DNA of 64,000 nt from Manduca sexta (Eukaryota; Arthropoda; Insecta; Lepidoptera; Sphingidae): positions 2,400,727 to 2,464,726 of the forward strand of contig NC_051123.1 in the NCBI RefSeq assembly GCF_014839805.1. Direction: 5' to 3'. The notes under the pieces were generated by a model. It had not been told where the DNA came from and ran no database searches. It was given only the letters and a program-made list of their open reading frames with translations. Position 1 is the first letter of the stretch. Each line of letters begins with the position of its first letter. A program made the position numbers and the translations under genes. Shown in pieces: positions 54,701 through 64,000 of this stretch.

Positions 54701-57700
54701 TGAGAGTCTGTGTATGTATTGAACCAATATAAAATGTGTTGAATTCGAACTCACTTCAATGTCGCCATGCAGACGGGCGTTATCTCGAGAGCTAATAGTG
54801 TTTTATTTAAAGTGGTTGATTAATAATGAAGTGCCGACATTGCGCAATGTTATACTGCACAAAGCTTTACACGTGGTTCCTTAATTACCGTCCTTAAGTA
54901 AGAAATATCACGGTAAGTATCACCTACTTGGAGATAATATAATAATTGTTTACTAACGGACACCAATAATCATGTATCAAGTGACGCAGTTGCTCGCTCA
55001 CTGTACTTTTTGTACAAGCATGGAGAAGTGATTCTACTGCATCCCGTGGTAAGCAGACTGGCGTCCAGATACTGCATTAGTCCATGGGTAGTGGGCAGGT
55101 ACCGCTTGTTAACAAACTTAGGCAAAAATGAAAAGACTGACGGCAGATGAATACCCTTCACCAGTTTACACAATCATGCCGATATGTTTGAACGGGGTAT
55201 ACACAGGCTGATACCGGAACGCGACTCTCTGGCTGATTTTAATTCATATGTGTAGGGTGCTCGTTACCACGGATACAAATTGTAACCTAGTACCAGTACT
55301 TGCTATAAAATTATTGTATAATCAAAACAATAATAGATAACTAAGCAAATACAATTTATTAAAAAGAAATTTATAATATAAAACTACAAAATACATAAAA
55401 AAATAGCAAAACAATATGTTAAACGGAATTTTAGTTATTATTTCTTCGTATAAGCTTGTAAGTAGCATTAGTATCGCGCAGACTGAAGGAACTACGCTCG
55501 AACCGCTCTGGCCTGTAGACCTTCTCCTCCAGGGTGTACTTCCGCAGAAGCCACGCCAGGCACGCCTTTAGCTGCAGCCGCGCGAACCGCATACCTTGAA
55601 ACAGAGGTACATTAACATGACTAGACTTCACATATCGTGTCAGGCAAAGTGATATTGTGATCAGCCTCTGAATATCCGGCCGGCATAATTGTGTCAACTG
55701 CCGAGGGGTAATCATCTCTCGTCAGTCGATACTCTATTGGACCGCACTCCACTTACCATCAGGGTCAGGGGGTCACTATGCTGTAGTCGTATAAAAAAAT
55801 GGATTTTGCTAATAAGCATCAGCCTGGAGTGTAGAATTTGAGCCCGATATGCTCGCTTCCTATCACACCGTGGGAAGAACACATGGCGGAAAAAGGATGT
55901 ACTAGTTGCGACTCTGCCTACCCCTCCGGAGATAACAATCATAAGTGTGTGTAAACTTAACATTTAATATCTCAGAGTGACGAGCGCAATGTAATATTAT
56001 AACTATTTATGGATACAGTGTTACTATTTATGTGTAGTCGTCATAATATTAGGTAGCTCAGCTTACTGGTCTCCAGTGACGAGGGGTGAATTTTTTTAAA
56101 AAGCAACCCGACACAACATAATAGTACTTATGCATAAATGCGGTTTAAATCCTTATAATGATAATTACATTTTGTATAAATTACGAAAGGGAAGCCTATA
56201 GGAATCGGGTTATACGGATCCTTCACCGCTTCTCGTCTTCTCGTTCGATTATAATAAAAAATGTGTTTTCTAGTTCAGTCCATTTTTTTATATGTTATGC
56301 ATATGTACTGACAGCTGAATTAGCCTGCCCAAAATCTTATTGTGTTAATCCAAATGTCATTAATAAAGCCGTTTTAATTACTTAAGCATGTTTATCAATA
56401 TGCTATTTTAACCGACTTCAAAAAAGCAGGAGGTTATCGATTATTTTTCTTTTTTTAGATAAATAATTATATTATATCTACCAAGAGATAAGTGGGCATT
56501 GACCTTAAAATTGACTGAGGAAGACAAAAGTAAGATAACAACAAAATGAAAAGAAATTCTTCTAACATTACTATGCGTAATGTGAAAGCTTGTGAAGGTA
56601 TTTGGTGTTTGAGAGTATTTCTCAAAATAAATGTACCTACTACGTAACGAAATAGTTTGTGTGTAATATTTTAAAGGTTCTTTTTGGTTCAGCTGTTATT
56701 TTTGTCTTCAGTCTAAATATTATTTAATAAAACGTATGTATTAAGACGAACAAAAAGAAAGACAGATGAAGAACATTTCGTAACAACATGTCATAAAAAC
56801 TATTTCGTTACATACATTTGTTTTGAGAAATACTCTTGAAATAAATACAAATTGATTTGAGTCTTTAACATATATCGACTGAGTCCTGGAGTAGCATATA
56901 TAGTAAATTTTTATCCGGGAAAGAAATTTCACCCGGGTGACCCAGGCAAGGCCGCATCATGCTTACCACTTATCTAGTCACTAATTAAGTAAAGTAAATA
57001 ACTAAATATAAATACCCTGGTGACGTAATACATTGCAGTGTGAGTCATTAACTACTTAGTAAGTCATTACAATTTATGGAACGCATTGCACAATATTCTT
57101 GATGTTATTCACACATTGAAGCGAAACCACGCAATCATTTAGTAATGGTGTTTCGAAATAAACTAAATAAAATTGCAATAGTTTTTATATAGATCAAAAA
57201 TCTCCCAAGATTGAGTCTTGACCCAAGTTAGGTTAGGTTAGGTCCACTCACGGGCTGGCAGACGAGGCTCAGGCGACCCACTCTCGGCTGTACAAACTTT
57301 ATAATAATAGTATAGATAGATATAAGGATAAATATTACTCAATCACGCCAGAACGGCTGAACGAATCTGAATAAAATTTAACACAGAGATAGATTATACC
57401 TTACCTTTTATTCAGAAAAATCTTTTTCATGCGAGCAGAGCCGCGAGCAAAAGCTAGTATTAAATATATATTTTCAAATTAATGAATGCGATCAATGACA
57501 TGTAATAGTTATCTTTTTTAAATAAATACATACCAATACAAATACGATTCCCACCGCCAAACGCCATAAAACTGTAGTTATGCATCTTCTGTACGTTCTC
57601 CGGTGAAAACCTCTCGGGATCAAACACTTCAGGGTTTGGGAACAGCTTCTCATCTCTATGAATCGCGTATATCGGGATTACTACACCAGTGTCTTTCTCT

Positions 57701-60700
57701 ATCTTAAGTTTGTTGCTCGGCAGCTCAGTGTTTCTGGTACAGATCCTTTGGAGTTGACCGACAGGAGGGTATTTTCGCATCGCTTCATTCACTACCATGT
57801 CCAGGTACTGCAGTTTGTCCATATCTTCATAGCTGATTGCAGTTTTGCCGTCTTTGAAAACTTCGTCTATATTGTTGTGCAGTTTTGCCAGAATAGTTGG
57901 ATGTCCAGCCAGTTCTAGAAGACTAAAATGTAAGGCATTTGCTGTAGTATCAGCTCCTGCTATGAAGAAAAAGAATGCTTGAGCAGCGAGCACTTCGTCA
58001 GTTGGTTCCAACTCATATTCTGTAGTGGAATCCTTCATTGTTCCGTTTTTCTGCAGTTCCAAACACAAATCGATGAAATCATTCCTTTTCTCAGCTTTAC
58101 GACGGGCCTCAAAAACGCTTTTCACCGCTCCGATGAAGAATTCTTCATGTTCACTAAAGAACCTCAGCTGCAACGTCTTGTACAACCAGGGAAAGGCGTT
58201 GCTGGTCAGGAATTTCAGATTTGTTGAGAATGATGGCGTGAGTGCTTTCCACGCCATGATCACGAAAGGAGACTCCATTGCTTTTTTGCCTCCTATGTCT
58301 ATCCCGAACACTGCTGCTCCTATAGACGCCGCTGTGAACGTGTACAACATATCAAAAGGCTTCTTCATCAACGTTTCGTCACTTTCGATCAAATCAACAA
58401 AATCTTTAGCGCATTTCTCTATACTAAGAAACATGGTTTTCAGTCGTATGCTCGTAAAAACTGGGGTCAGTTTCGTCCGTAAGAGCTTCCAACGCGGATA
58501 CTCGTCGATGAACAAAATATTGTCTCCGAGGATATCAGACTTGTTAACAGTTAGTCCGCGCTTGTAGAAACTTTGGAAGTCACCGGCCATGACAGCCTGG
58601 ATGTCGTCCAGATTCTTCAGCATCAGAGATGGGATAGAACCGAGGTATACTCCGATCTGTTCGTCGTCATACTTATCGTATATCTCTTTGTAATACTCTG
58701 GCAAAGAGCGATCGCCAAAAGTGAATTTCCAAAGGCTGCCTTCTACTTCGGTAATTCCTCTACTCCGCCAGTAGTTCCTCTTCTTTAGTATGTATATTAG
58801 TGTAAATATGAAACACAAGAACATTAACACTTGCAACAACATTGTGCAATAACTTACAGTATTGATTGACGTGTTAACTTCTCGAGTATTGTTTACCAAA
58901 TGATCATTAACAAGTAATGTACTGTTATTAGTATAAAGCGCTCAGTTGTTATCGATAATTAAGTGTACTCTCCAGTGATAATGTCACTGTCGATAGTTCT
59001 ATTTGTATCGATATATAAACACTTAACTAGATTTGGAAAAATAATCTATTACATTGTTGCAAAGTTCTGAAGGTACTTTTTTTAATATTATTTTACCAGA
59101 GTCTTATTCCTGGTCGTTTTTACCGGCCTCGATTTGGTATGATAAGTCGACGGGGTAGCACCAACCTTGCATCTTCAATGACTGCTACTTATTTATTTCA
59201 CATAATTGTTAATGCCAATGATGATGAATTGTTAATAAATTCATAGATCATAACCGTGAGTAGGTTTCGGTCGTACTTGTCAGAGCATACATGTATGTTC
59301 GCCTAAAGATACCAGCGTCAAGAATTAGGGTCCGACATACTTCCAAATATTTTCTTTCGGTATAGTAAATTGATCCGTGTATCAATACAAATAAGGGGCA
59401 CAATTGCTTTGACAAATAAAATACTCTAACACTTGAAGTGTACAAATATTTTCAAGTATTTTGTTTCTGTATAGAATATAGATCCGTGTTCAATATATAT
59501 AAGTGAAACGTCAATAAAAGGGGTTGATCAACGACAGACTGATTTATTGCTTTACTTACTACTTTCCGCCACCGTAATATCGTTATGCGCAGTCGGTACA
59601 ATACGCAGCACAATCGGTTTACAAATTAAGTACTTCTAATAATTGGGCCCTTGTTCATTCGGTACGTTGAATAAGAACCATAATTGCATATGAAGACGAC
59701 GACGCCTGAGTGCGGTCGTTCATCTCGTGAGGAAATAGCCGAAAGAAATAGTTCTAAGTCTTGGAAGTATTTCAGGTCGGCACTTGATCAGCGTAGGTAC
59801 ATGCAAGTTAATACCTGGGGTAAAAACATGGTCGCGTAAATATGCACCATCCTTGAGTATAGAATTGATCGCAAATCATCATATATAGCATGTGGAATCC
59901 CACTGCTGGATTTAGGCCCCTTTTATACCATATCAGCTTTCCCGGTCGAGCTAGTCGCATCTAGGTTCTACCCGCGATTTTTACAATGTCGTCAACCCAT
60001 CTTGCCGTAGGACGGCTCAAGCGGTATTTGCCTTGTCTTGGCCACTACTCAGTCAGCGCCTTACTCCACCTCTCATCACGTCGTCCAGCCACATGGCCTG
60101 CGCATCTATATTTAAATCCGGTAACGAATTGGCCAATATTTGGAGCTTTTGTTTGTCGTCGGATGAAAATAAAATCCAAGATTCATATTATGGGATACAG
60201 AAAGATCTTTTAGACCCATCACACTCAAACATTTATTTGAGTGTGATGGGTTGATGTTTGAGTATGATGAATTGTAGGGTGCGAACTTATGTTATTAGCA
60301 TATATTTATTTGCTAATAACATAAGTTCGCACCCTACAGTTCACCCGTTCATTTTTTTTTAGTTTTTACGTTTCGTTAAATCTCATACATTTCCAGCCAA
60401 CCGCTACCTGCTGACGTGGTCGCTGGTGACGAACTGGAGACGCTTGACAGCTGACTATGACGATGGAGATCCGAGGCTAGCAGCGCTGAAACCCGTCCAG
60501 GGGATGAAGTGAGTCTCTCAGTAACCCTATAGCGAATCAGCTTTACTTTGCCTTGTTCAGCGTCTAACGTGCATGCATTAAAAGGAGATTTATGAGGAAA
60601 TTTCTACCGCTTTGCCAATACAATTGCTGATTTAATAACTATTTCTTAAATTTTCAATCTGGAGCAAAAATGGTGCTTGCAAACTTCTTAGTTGCTAAAA

Positions 60701-62743
60701 TAGACAAATTCGTGGTACAGTTTTGTAATGAAAAATGTTTTGTCTTAACAGGGCTATCACGTTAATATTGATAATGATGGCGCATTCAGTGCTTTCGTAC
60801 TACACGACCTACTTGCACAACCCGCACTTCCTCGAAAAAGTAAGTATTATGTAACTAAGGACTTTGATGGATTCCCCTTATTCATATTTAGTGTGATTGG
60901 TACTTTACATTGCAAAGCTTTTTTATAGTATAGTGATCTCTAACGCGCATACACTTACATGTGACCATAAGAATCATGATCATAATCATTATAATCAATC
61001 TCTCGTAAGCAAATGGACTTGAGCATTCGTTTCATACGTTTACGGGCGCGATATTGAAAGAATTACATTCGACAAAATATAATATGTTATCTTTACTTTC
61101 CAAAAGAACTAAAAGAAAGGCTACCAACTTCAATACATTAAGAGTTCATTCTGCGTAGATCAGACCGTCAACAGCTAAAAAGTTAAAAAGAGATTTTATA
61201 TGTTTTGTAAAATGTAGAAATATATTGTAATGTTGACTTTTCGGACAGCCAACACCTCAGAACCCCTCATAGTCCAAAGGCTAATATTGTTGTGTATCAA
61301 TATTAGCCAATCACAACGGCCGTATGTGTACGCACTGCGAAGGCTGCCATGCCGTCAGCACTGAGAAACAGACTTGTTATCACAGTTTTGCCGTCCTTAG
61401 ATAAAAAAAACTTCTATGAATACGGGCCTAAGACTTATGGTTACAAAACTATATATTAAAAACTTATAACCGAGCATATATTTTTGTAAAATAAATAACA
61501 GCCCACCAAACCCAAAATTTTAGGTAAAACCCGCAAAATTAAATTGCGGTTAATGCTTCAGTATACAAGAAATATTATAACAGAGAGTCCAAAATTGGTT
61601 TCAGTCGACTATATTGTGCCGATAAGAAAATTTATTAGTACTTCTTAGACCATATTAAACTTAAATTACATAGAATTAACATATTTAGCGCGTTTATTTC
61701 ACAAATTAAGTCTAATCTAGTCATGTCAACTAGCATAATGACATTGTCCACGTGTTGTTTTTAATATATTGTTAATTTGTAACACCTACTAGCTATTGCA
61801 TATGATTCCGCCAGCTTAAGCATCGCACAGACGCAATAAACTTGTTACCAAAACATTACGCTACTGTGAAACTGATGTTTCTGCAGCAAACGTGACAGCG
61901 TTAATGCGACGCTTTATACTAGACCAATGAGATGATAGATACCCATATACACTCACGACGTTTACACCCAAAGAGATAGGCAAAGGTGTAACTAGTTACA
62001 TGATGTGGTAGCGGCGACCATATCACTAAATCATATTTCAGAAACCCAATATCACCTTACTCGGCACGGAGGTCAAACCCGAGCGCTCAGCACGGCAGTC
62101 ATATTTAATAAATGTTACATGTTTTTTTATACGGGCAAGGAAAGAGTTGCCTCCCTACACCTGATGGTAAACTGAATAGGGTTCATATAAATTGTCGTTT
62201 GCTGAGAGTAAGCTGGACAGTAAATTATACGGATCTGTTTCAAACCGGATATCGTCATCATTATCATCATCATCGACTACATAAAGTCCACGGCTGAACA
62301 TAGGCCTCCTCCAAAGATTTCCAGACGGACTTGCCAAAAGCGGCCTGCGTCCAACGTGTCCCTGCGCTCTTTATCAAGTCGTCGGTCCTCCTTGCAGGTG
62401 GACGTCAAACGCTGCGCTTGCTTAAACCGGATATACACAGGCTGATTCCGGAACGCGTATCACTTGGGCCACGATAGCCGGCTTTACACCTTACGGTGTT
62501 CGCTATCCGGGCGGATATAAATATCCTACCACCAGCAAAATTATTCATTTAAATTTACTGTCCCCAGGCCGGCCACCATCTCCTCTCGTCGTACTTTCAG
62601 AACGGCTCGTGTATAGTCCACACCTTCATCATGGTGTCCAACTTCCTCCTGGCGTACAACATACTACTGCACTCGGACGCCAACCCCAAGAAGCAGCTGG
62701 GGTTGAGGATACTGCCGCAGGTGTTGATGCATCGGATTGTTAG
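48723..62743 (+). CDS. nrf-6: nrf-6-like membrane protein B, first six exons (continues beyond window)
   Basis: Exons: 48723-48786, 51452-51591, 52168-52480, 60397-60508, 60752-60839, 62568-62743. Splice phases (1, 0, 1, 2, 0, 2) equal those of gene A, and exons 4 and 5 are the same length as in A (112 and 88 bases). The 297 residues seen contain a signal peptide (1-21), the NRF domain with six matching cysteines (40, 49, 87, 92, 107, 128), HRG-x-C, a membrane helix near 146-165, and the start of the acyltransferase-3-type region. Where gene A has Arg216, B has Lys210 before His221 (K-x10-H), and the SVD and SG region reads CIVHTFIMVSN. The remaining exons lie past 64000. The 7.9-kb intron 3 holds a P450 gene on the other strand. 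Substrate unknown. Confidence 0.9.
49500..49727. mobile_element. Foldback (MITE-like) element in gene B intron 1
   Basis: Imperfect terminal inverted repeats of about 55-60 bases (49509-49562 and 49669-49727) share ACTATTTTTCGGATT and the CCCCGACGTT/AACGTCGGGAG core. The centre has TTGGACTTTTCGGACCAACA. The open frame 49477-49692 is a by-product. Half copies lie at 22907 and 43806. Confidence 0.7.
50094..50407 (+). mobile_element. tRNA-derived SINE (family A), full length
   Basis: A box TAGCCTAGTTGGG and B box GGTTCAAATCCC fit polymerase III promoters well. The body ends at CAGTGGGCAAGTATATAATA and CAGGGCTGATAAT, then a (TTA)n tail. The best reference copy in the window. Confidence 0.9.
50455..50671 (-). 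mobile_element. tRNA-derived SINE (family A), tail-to-tail with the previous copy
   Basis: Reverse-complement copy with head at 50671 (complement of CCAACTAGGCTATCGCCAC). It lacks the 3'-most part and shares the TTA-rich spacer 50408-50454 with its partner, so the two form a long inverted repeat. Confidence 0.85.
51275..51370 (+). mobile_element. Dispersed repeat family E fragment
   Basis: CGACGCTCTATCTGGACCCC and CTCACTTACCATTAGGTGCA match the blocks at 55690-55795 and 30290-30360. Lies 80 bases before gene B exon 2. Confidence 0.55.
52481..54220. other. Gene B intron 3, left part
   Basis: AT-rich. Only a worn SINE family A fragment at about 52975-53095 was recognised. Confidence 0.45.
54225..55240. 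mobile_element. Cluster of repeat fragments (families E and B)
   Basis: 54225-54400 and 55010-55230 carry family E words (ACAATCATGCCGATATGTTT, TATACACAGGCTGATACCGG). 54550-54715 is a plus-strand SINE family B 3' part (GAAATTTGTGCCCGATATGG, TAAAGGCGTGTGTGAGAG). Confidence 0.6.
55431..58899 (-). CDS. Cytochrome P450, CYP3 clan (CYP6-like), nested in gene B intron 3
   Basis: Exon 1 is 58899-57534 and exon 2 is 55594-55431 on the minus strand, joined in phase 1: 509 residues, a full-length microsomal P450. A membrane anchor (about 20-39) is followed by NYW (42-44). Also present: WKLLR in helix C (137-141); I-helix AGADTT (314-319); E372-x-x-R375 in helix K; PERF (428-431); and the haem signature FGGGNRICIG (447-456) with ligand Cys454. 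The only intron splits the codon of Gly456, a position typical of CYP6-type genes. Met20 (58842) gives a more usual 490-residue start, so the first 19 residues are doubtful. Such enzymes oxidise plant toxins, insecticides or hormones in the ER; the substrate cannot be told. A poly(A) signal lies on the minus strand at 55360-55355. Confidence 0.93.
55690..55955 (+). mobile_element. Repeat fragments in the P450 intron (family E then SINE family B)
   Basis: 55690-55795 is family E (GTCGATACTCTATTGGACCG). 55805-55955 is the family B 3' half (AGCCTGGAGTGTAGAATTTG, TACCCCTCCGGAGATAACAA). The open frame 55712-55963 is repeat-derived. Confidence 0.6.
57228..57242 (+). repeat. Three TTAGG units
   Basis: TTAGG three times in a row, the insect telomere unit. 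Too short to be a telomere remnant with any confidence. Confidence 0.8.
57300..57457 (+). mobile_element. Helitron 3' end remnant
   Basis: Ends GAGCCGCGAGCAAAAGCTAG before a T, the same 3' terminus as the two full Helitrons. Preceded by CACGCCAGAACGGCTGAACG. It lies in the P450 intron. Confidence 0.7.
58950..59013. promoter_or_regulatory. Two TATCGATA (DRE-type) sites upstream of the P450
   Basis: The palindrome TATCGATA occurs at 58950-58957 and 59006-59013, 51 to 114 bases upstream of the P450's first ATG. In Drosophila this sequence binds DREF at core promoters. Function here is inference. Confidence 0.4.
59960..60115. mobile_element. LINE-derived fragment
   Basis: CTTGCCGTAGGACGGCTCAA and TGCCTTGTCTTGGCCACTAC, followed by CAGCCACATGGCCTGCGC, resemble a lepidopteran LINE fragment. 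The open frames here are not genes. Confidence 0.45.
60214..60251. repeat. Perfect 16-base hairpin
   Basis: Arms 60214-60229 and 60236-60251 are exact reverse complements with a 6-base loop. A weaker third copy of the right arm follows at about 60256. Confidence 0.9.
60273..60338. repeat. Perfect 28-base hairpin just upstream of gene B exon 4
   Basis: Arms 60273-60300 and 60311-60338 are exact reverse complements with a 10-base AT loop. The acceptor of exon 4 is 58 bases downstream, so the stem would fall in or near the branch-point region of the pre-mRNA. Confidence 0.92.
60840..61944. other. Gene B intron 5, left part
   Basis: AT-rich. 61236-61370 shares words (GACTTTTCGGACAGCCAACACC, shortened here to its core, and GCGAAGGCTGCCATGC) with the centre of the foldback element at 49600. 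Nothing else recognised. Confidence 0.4.
61945..62095 (-). mobile_element. SINE family B, diverged, in gene B intron 5
   Basis: CACTCACGACGTTTACACCC and AAACCCGAGCGCTCAGCACG follow the minus-strand order of family B. Confidence 0.65.
62130..62490. mobile_element. LINE/SINE fragments next to gene B exon 6
   Basis: 62240-62430 has a CATCATTATCATCATCATC start followed by CCACGGCTGAACATAGGCCT and GCGCTCTTTATCAAGTCGTC, a widespread lepidopteran LINE 3' motif. 62130-62190 and 62430-62490 are family E words (CCGGATATACACAGGCTGAT). Confidence 0.6.
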
Positions 62744-63906
62744 GTGAGATGTTTTATTAAAAGACGAGACGAGCAAGTAGCTCGCGTAATGGTGAGCGTC
62801 GCGATTATCTAGAACAGTGCCAACTGCAGAACTGAATTATTAAGCACTACGTACTATATACCTAAGTTTAAACTACAAAGTTCAAGCAGCAATATGTTGC
62901 GCAAAAAAGTCCAGATGCATTTACAATTATGCGGTTTCAATAACTCTATGACAAATGCACCTCGTCGACATTACCTGCAAACATTACAATTTGGAGAAGT
63001 AATACTATAATACACGGGTTGGTCCCACAAAGCAACATAGTTACGTGGGCCCCGTGATTTGAATACCTTGTACACCTTTTAATTAGAGCAGTAATGTTAA
63101 CTGCTTACTTAATGTTCCTATAAAGTTTGTACGGAACCCTCGGTCCGAGTCTCTAACTCGCGCTCGTGCGTTTTTTTAAATATAGAGCAAACAATAAATA
63201 AAGCGAAGTCAACATAAACCGGTTTTCACCGGTAAATATGCCACTAATTCGAACACCAAACCAATGAAAGAATCAGCAAGTATTACGGTAACCTCAGAAG
63301 GTAAACCACCGATCAACTGATATTATCCCAATGTCAAGTCGAGGTAATGTCGGTCAAACCAACTGATTATCTCGTCAGGGGATTTGCTCTCTTGAATTAT
63401 CCGAACTTGGCCTTGTTAATAGTATTATATTAACTAATTAATGACGTAGCAAGTAATGGACTGAGCGCTCCTGAGTTCGTTTTCTCAGTTGGAGATTTCT
63501 GCAGGTTTATTTTTAATTTTGTCTCTTATTAGAGACTGAAGAGGAGCTAGAGTAAAAGTAAAGACAAAGCTAAATCATTTCTGTAACATCAATAGTATAG
63601 CTGCTATAAATGGAACCCCTACTAACATGAAAAAAATATGTAAATCTGGATATTAAGTTATAGGCGTTGACCTCATAACTATTAAAATTAATTGTACACG
63701 GGCAAATTACTGCGTCGTATCAAACTTTGAGTATATATTTTCCGGCGACCTTTATAAGTTTTCAATACACAAGCAACCTTGTATATACGACAAAGATTCA
63801 GGGCCTCCTGAAAACAGAGTCTCGTGGTGTATCGTCAAGCAACTCTACTATTGCACCATTGTAAAACATATAACACTAGGCTACTACTGAAAAAAAAAAC
63901 AAGAGG
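62744..63906. other. Gene B intron 6
   Basis: AT-rich non-coding sequence with no recognised repeat. Confidence 0.45.
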
Positions 63907-64000
63907 ATGGAAGCTTTGATACTCAAAAAACGTTATATTTTTATGTTTCAGTATGTATTTCTTCTAGCACTAATAATTCAAAGTATTCGGTGGCATTTCT
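63907..64000 (+). CDS. Possible start of gene B exon 7 (cut by window edge, phase unresolved)
   Basis: From 63952 a hydrophobic frame YVFLLALIIQSIRWHF runs to the edge and lines up with YLLVVGFAATWWQRV in gene A exon 7. An acceptor-like tttatgtttcag ends at 63951. But exon 6 ends in phase 2, which would put this acceptor one base out of that frame and give an early stop. Either the real acceptor is elsewhere, there is a one-base assembly error, or the match is chance. Confidence 0.3.
   Translation, partial: MEALILKKRYIFMFQYVFLLALIIQSIRWHF

Noticed and set aside
57228..57242. TTAGG triplet as an interstitial telomere
   Set aside because: Only three units; such short runs occur by chance and in unrelated repeats.
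57658..58788. Several plus-strand open frames up to 180 codons
   Set aside because: Antisense shadows of the P450 first exon.

Overview
The window is animal nuclear DNA, almost certainly from a moth or butterfly. Three things point there: AT-rich introns interrupted by short GC-rich exons with GT-AG boundaries; Lep1-like non-autonomous Helitrons (5' TC, 3' CTAG, inserted between A and T); and many tRNA-derived SINEs. No bacterial, viral or CRISPR features were seen.

Four protein genes can be built. (1) A complete neurocalcin gene (Nca, + strand, four coding exons between 2891 and 6133, 190 aa), an N-myristoylated EF-hand neuronal calcium sensor. (2) nrf-6-like gene A (+ strand, twelve exons, 20569-35904, 623 aa), a secreted-type N-terminal NRF domain followed by a multi-pass acyltransferase-3-type membrane domain. 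(3) nrf-6-like gene B (+ strand, 48723 to beyond the right edge), a tandem paralogue of A with the same intron phases. (4) A cytochrome P450 of the CYP3 clan (- strand, two exons, 55431-58899, 509 aa), nested inside the 7.9-kb intron 3 of gene B. A further isolated terminal exon with its own poly(A) signal (39223-39387, + strand) lies between A and B. It could be an alternative last exon of A or the end of an unrecognised gene.

Layout: 1-682 is a near-perfect copy of the gene A promoter and first exon (20113-20795) that runs into a gap of exactly 500 N, so the left edge is probably a scaffolding artefact. Nca fills 1.2-7.8 kb. From 7.8 to 20 kb there is no convincing gene, only SINEs and retroelement relics. 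Gene A spans 20.5-36 kb (first intron 9.2 kb, full of repeats). From 36 to 48.5 kb is intergenic apart from the lone exon. Gene B with the nested P450 fills the rest.

Repeats of note are two Helitron copies in opposite orientation (28693-29583 and 47429-48468) carrying four versus five units of a 123-bp minisatellite; a GC-rich element inserted in the TAA tail of an older SINE (25423-26279); a tail-to-tail SINE pair (50094-50671); and two perfect hairpins just upstream of gene B exon 4. Nca is a neuronal calcium sensor, NRF-6-type proteins act at epithelial membranes, and CYP3-clan P450s oxidise small lipophilic molecules. I see no evidence that the neighbours work as one pathway; the A/B pair is explained by tandem duplication.
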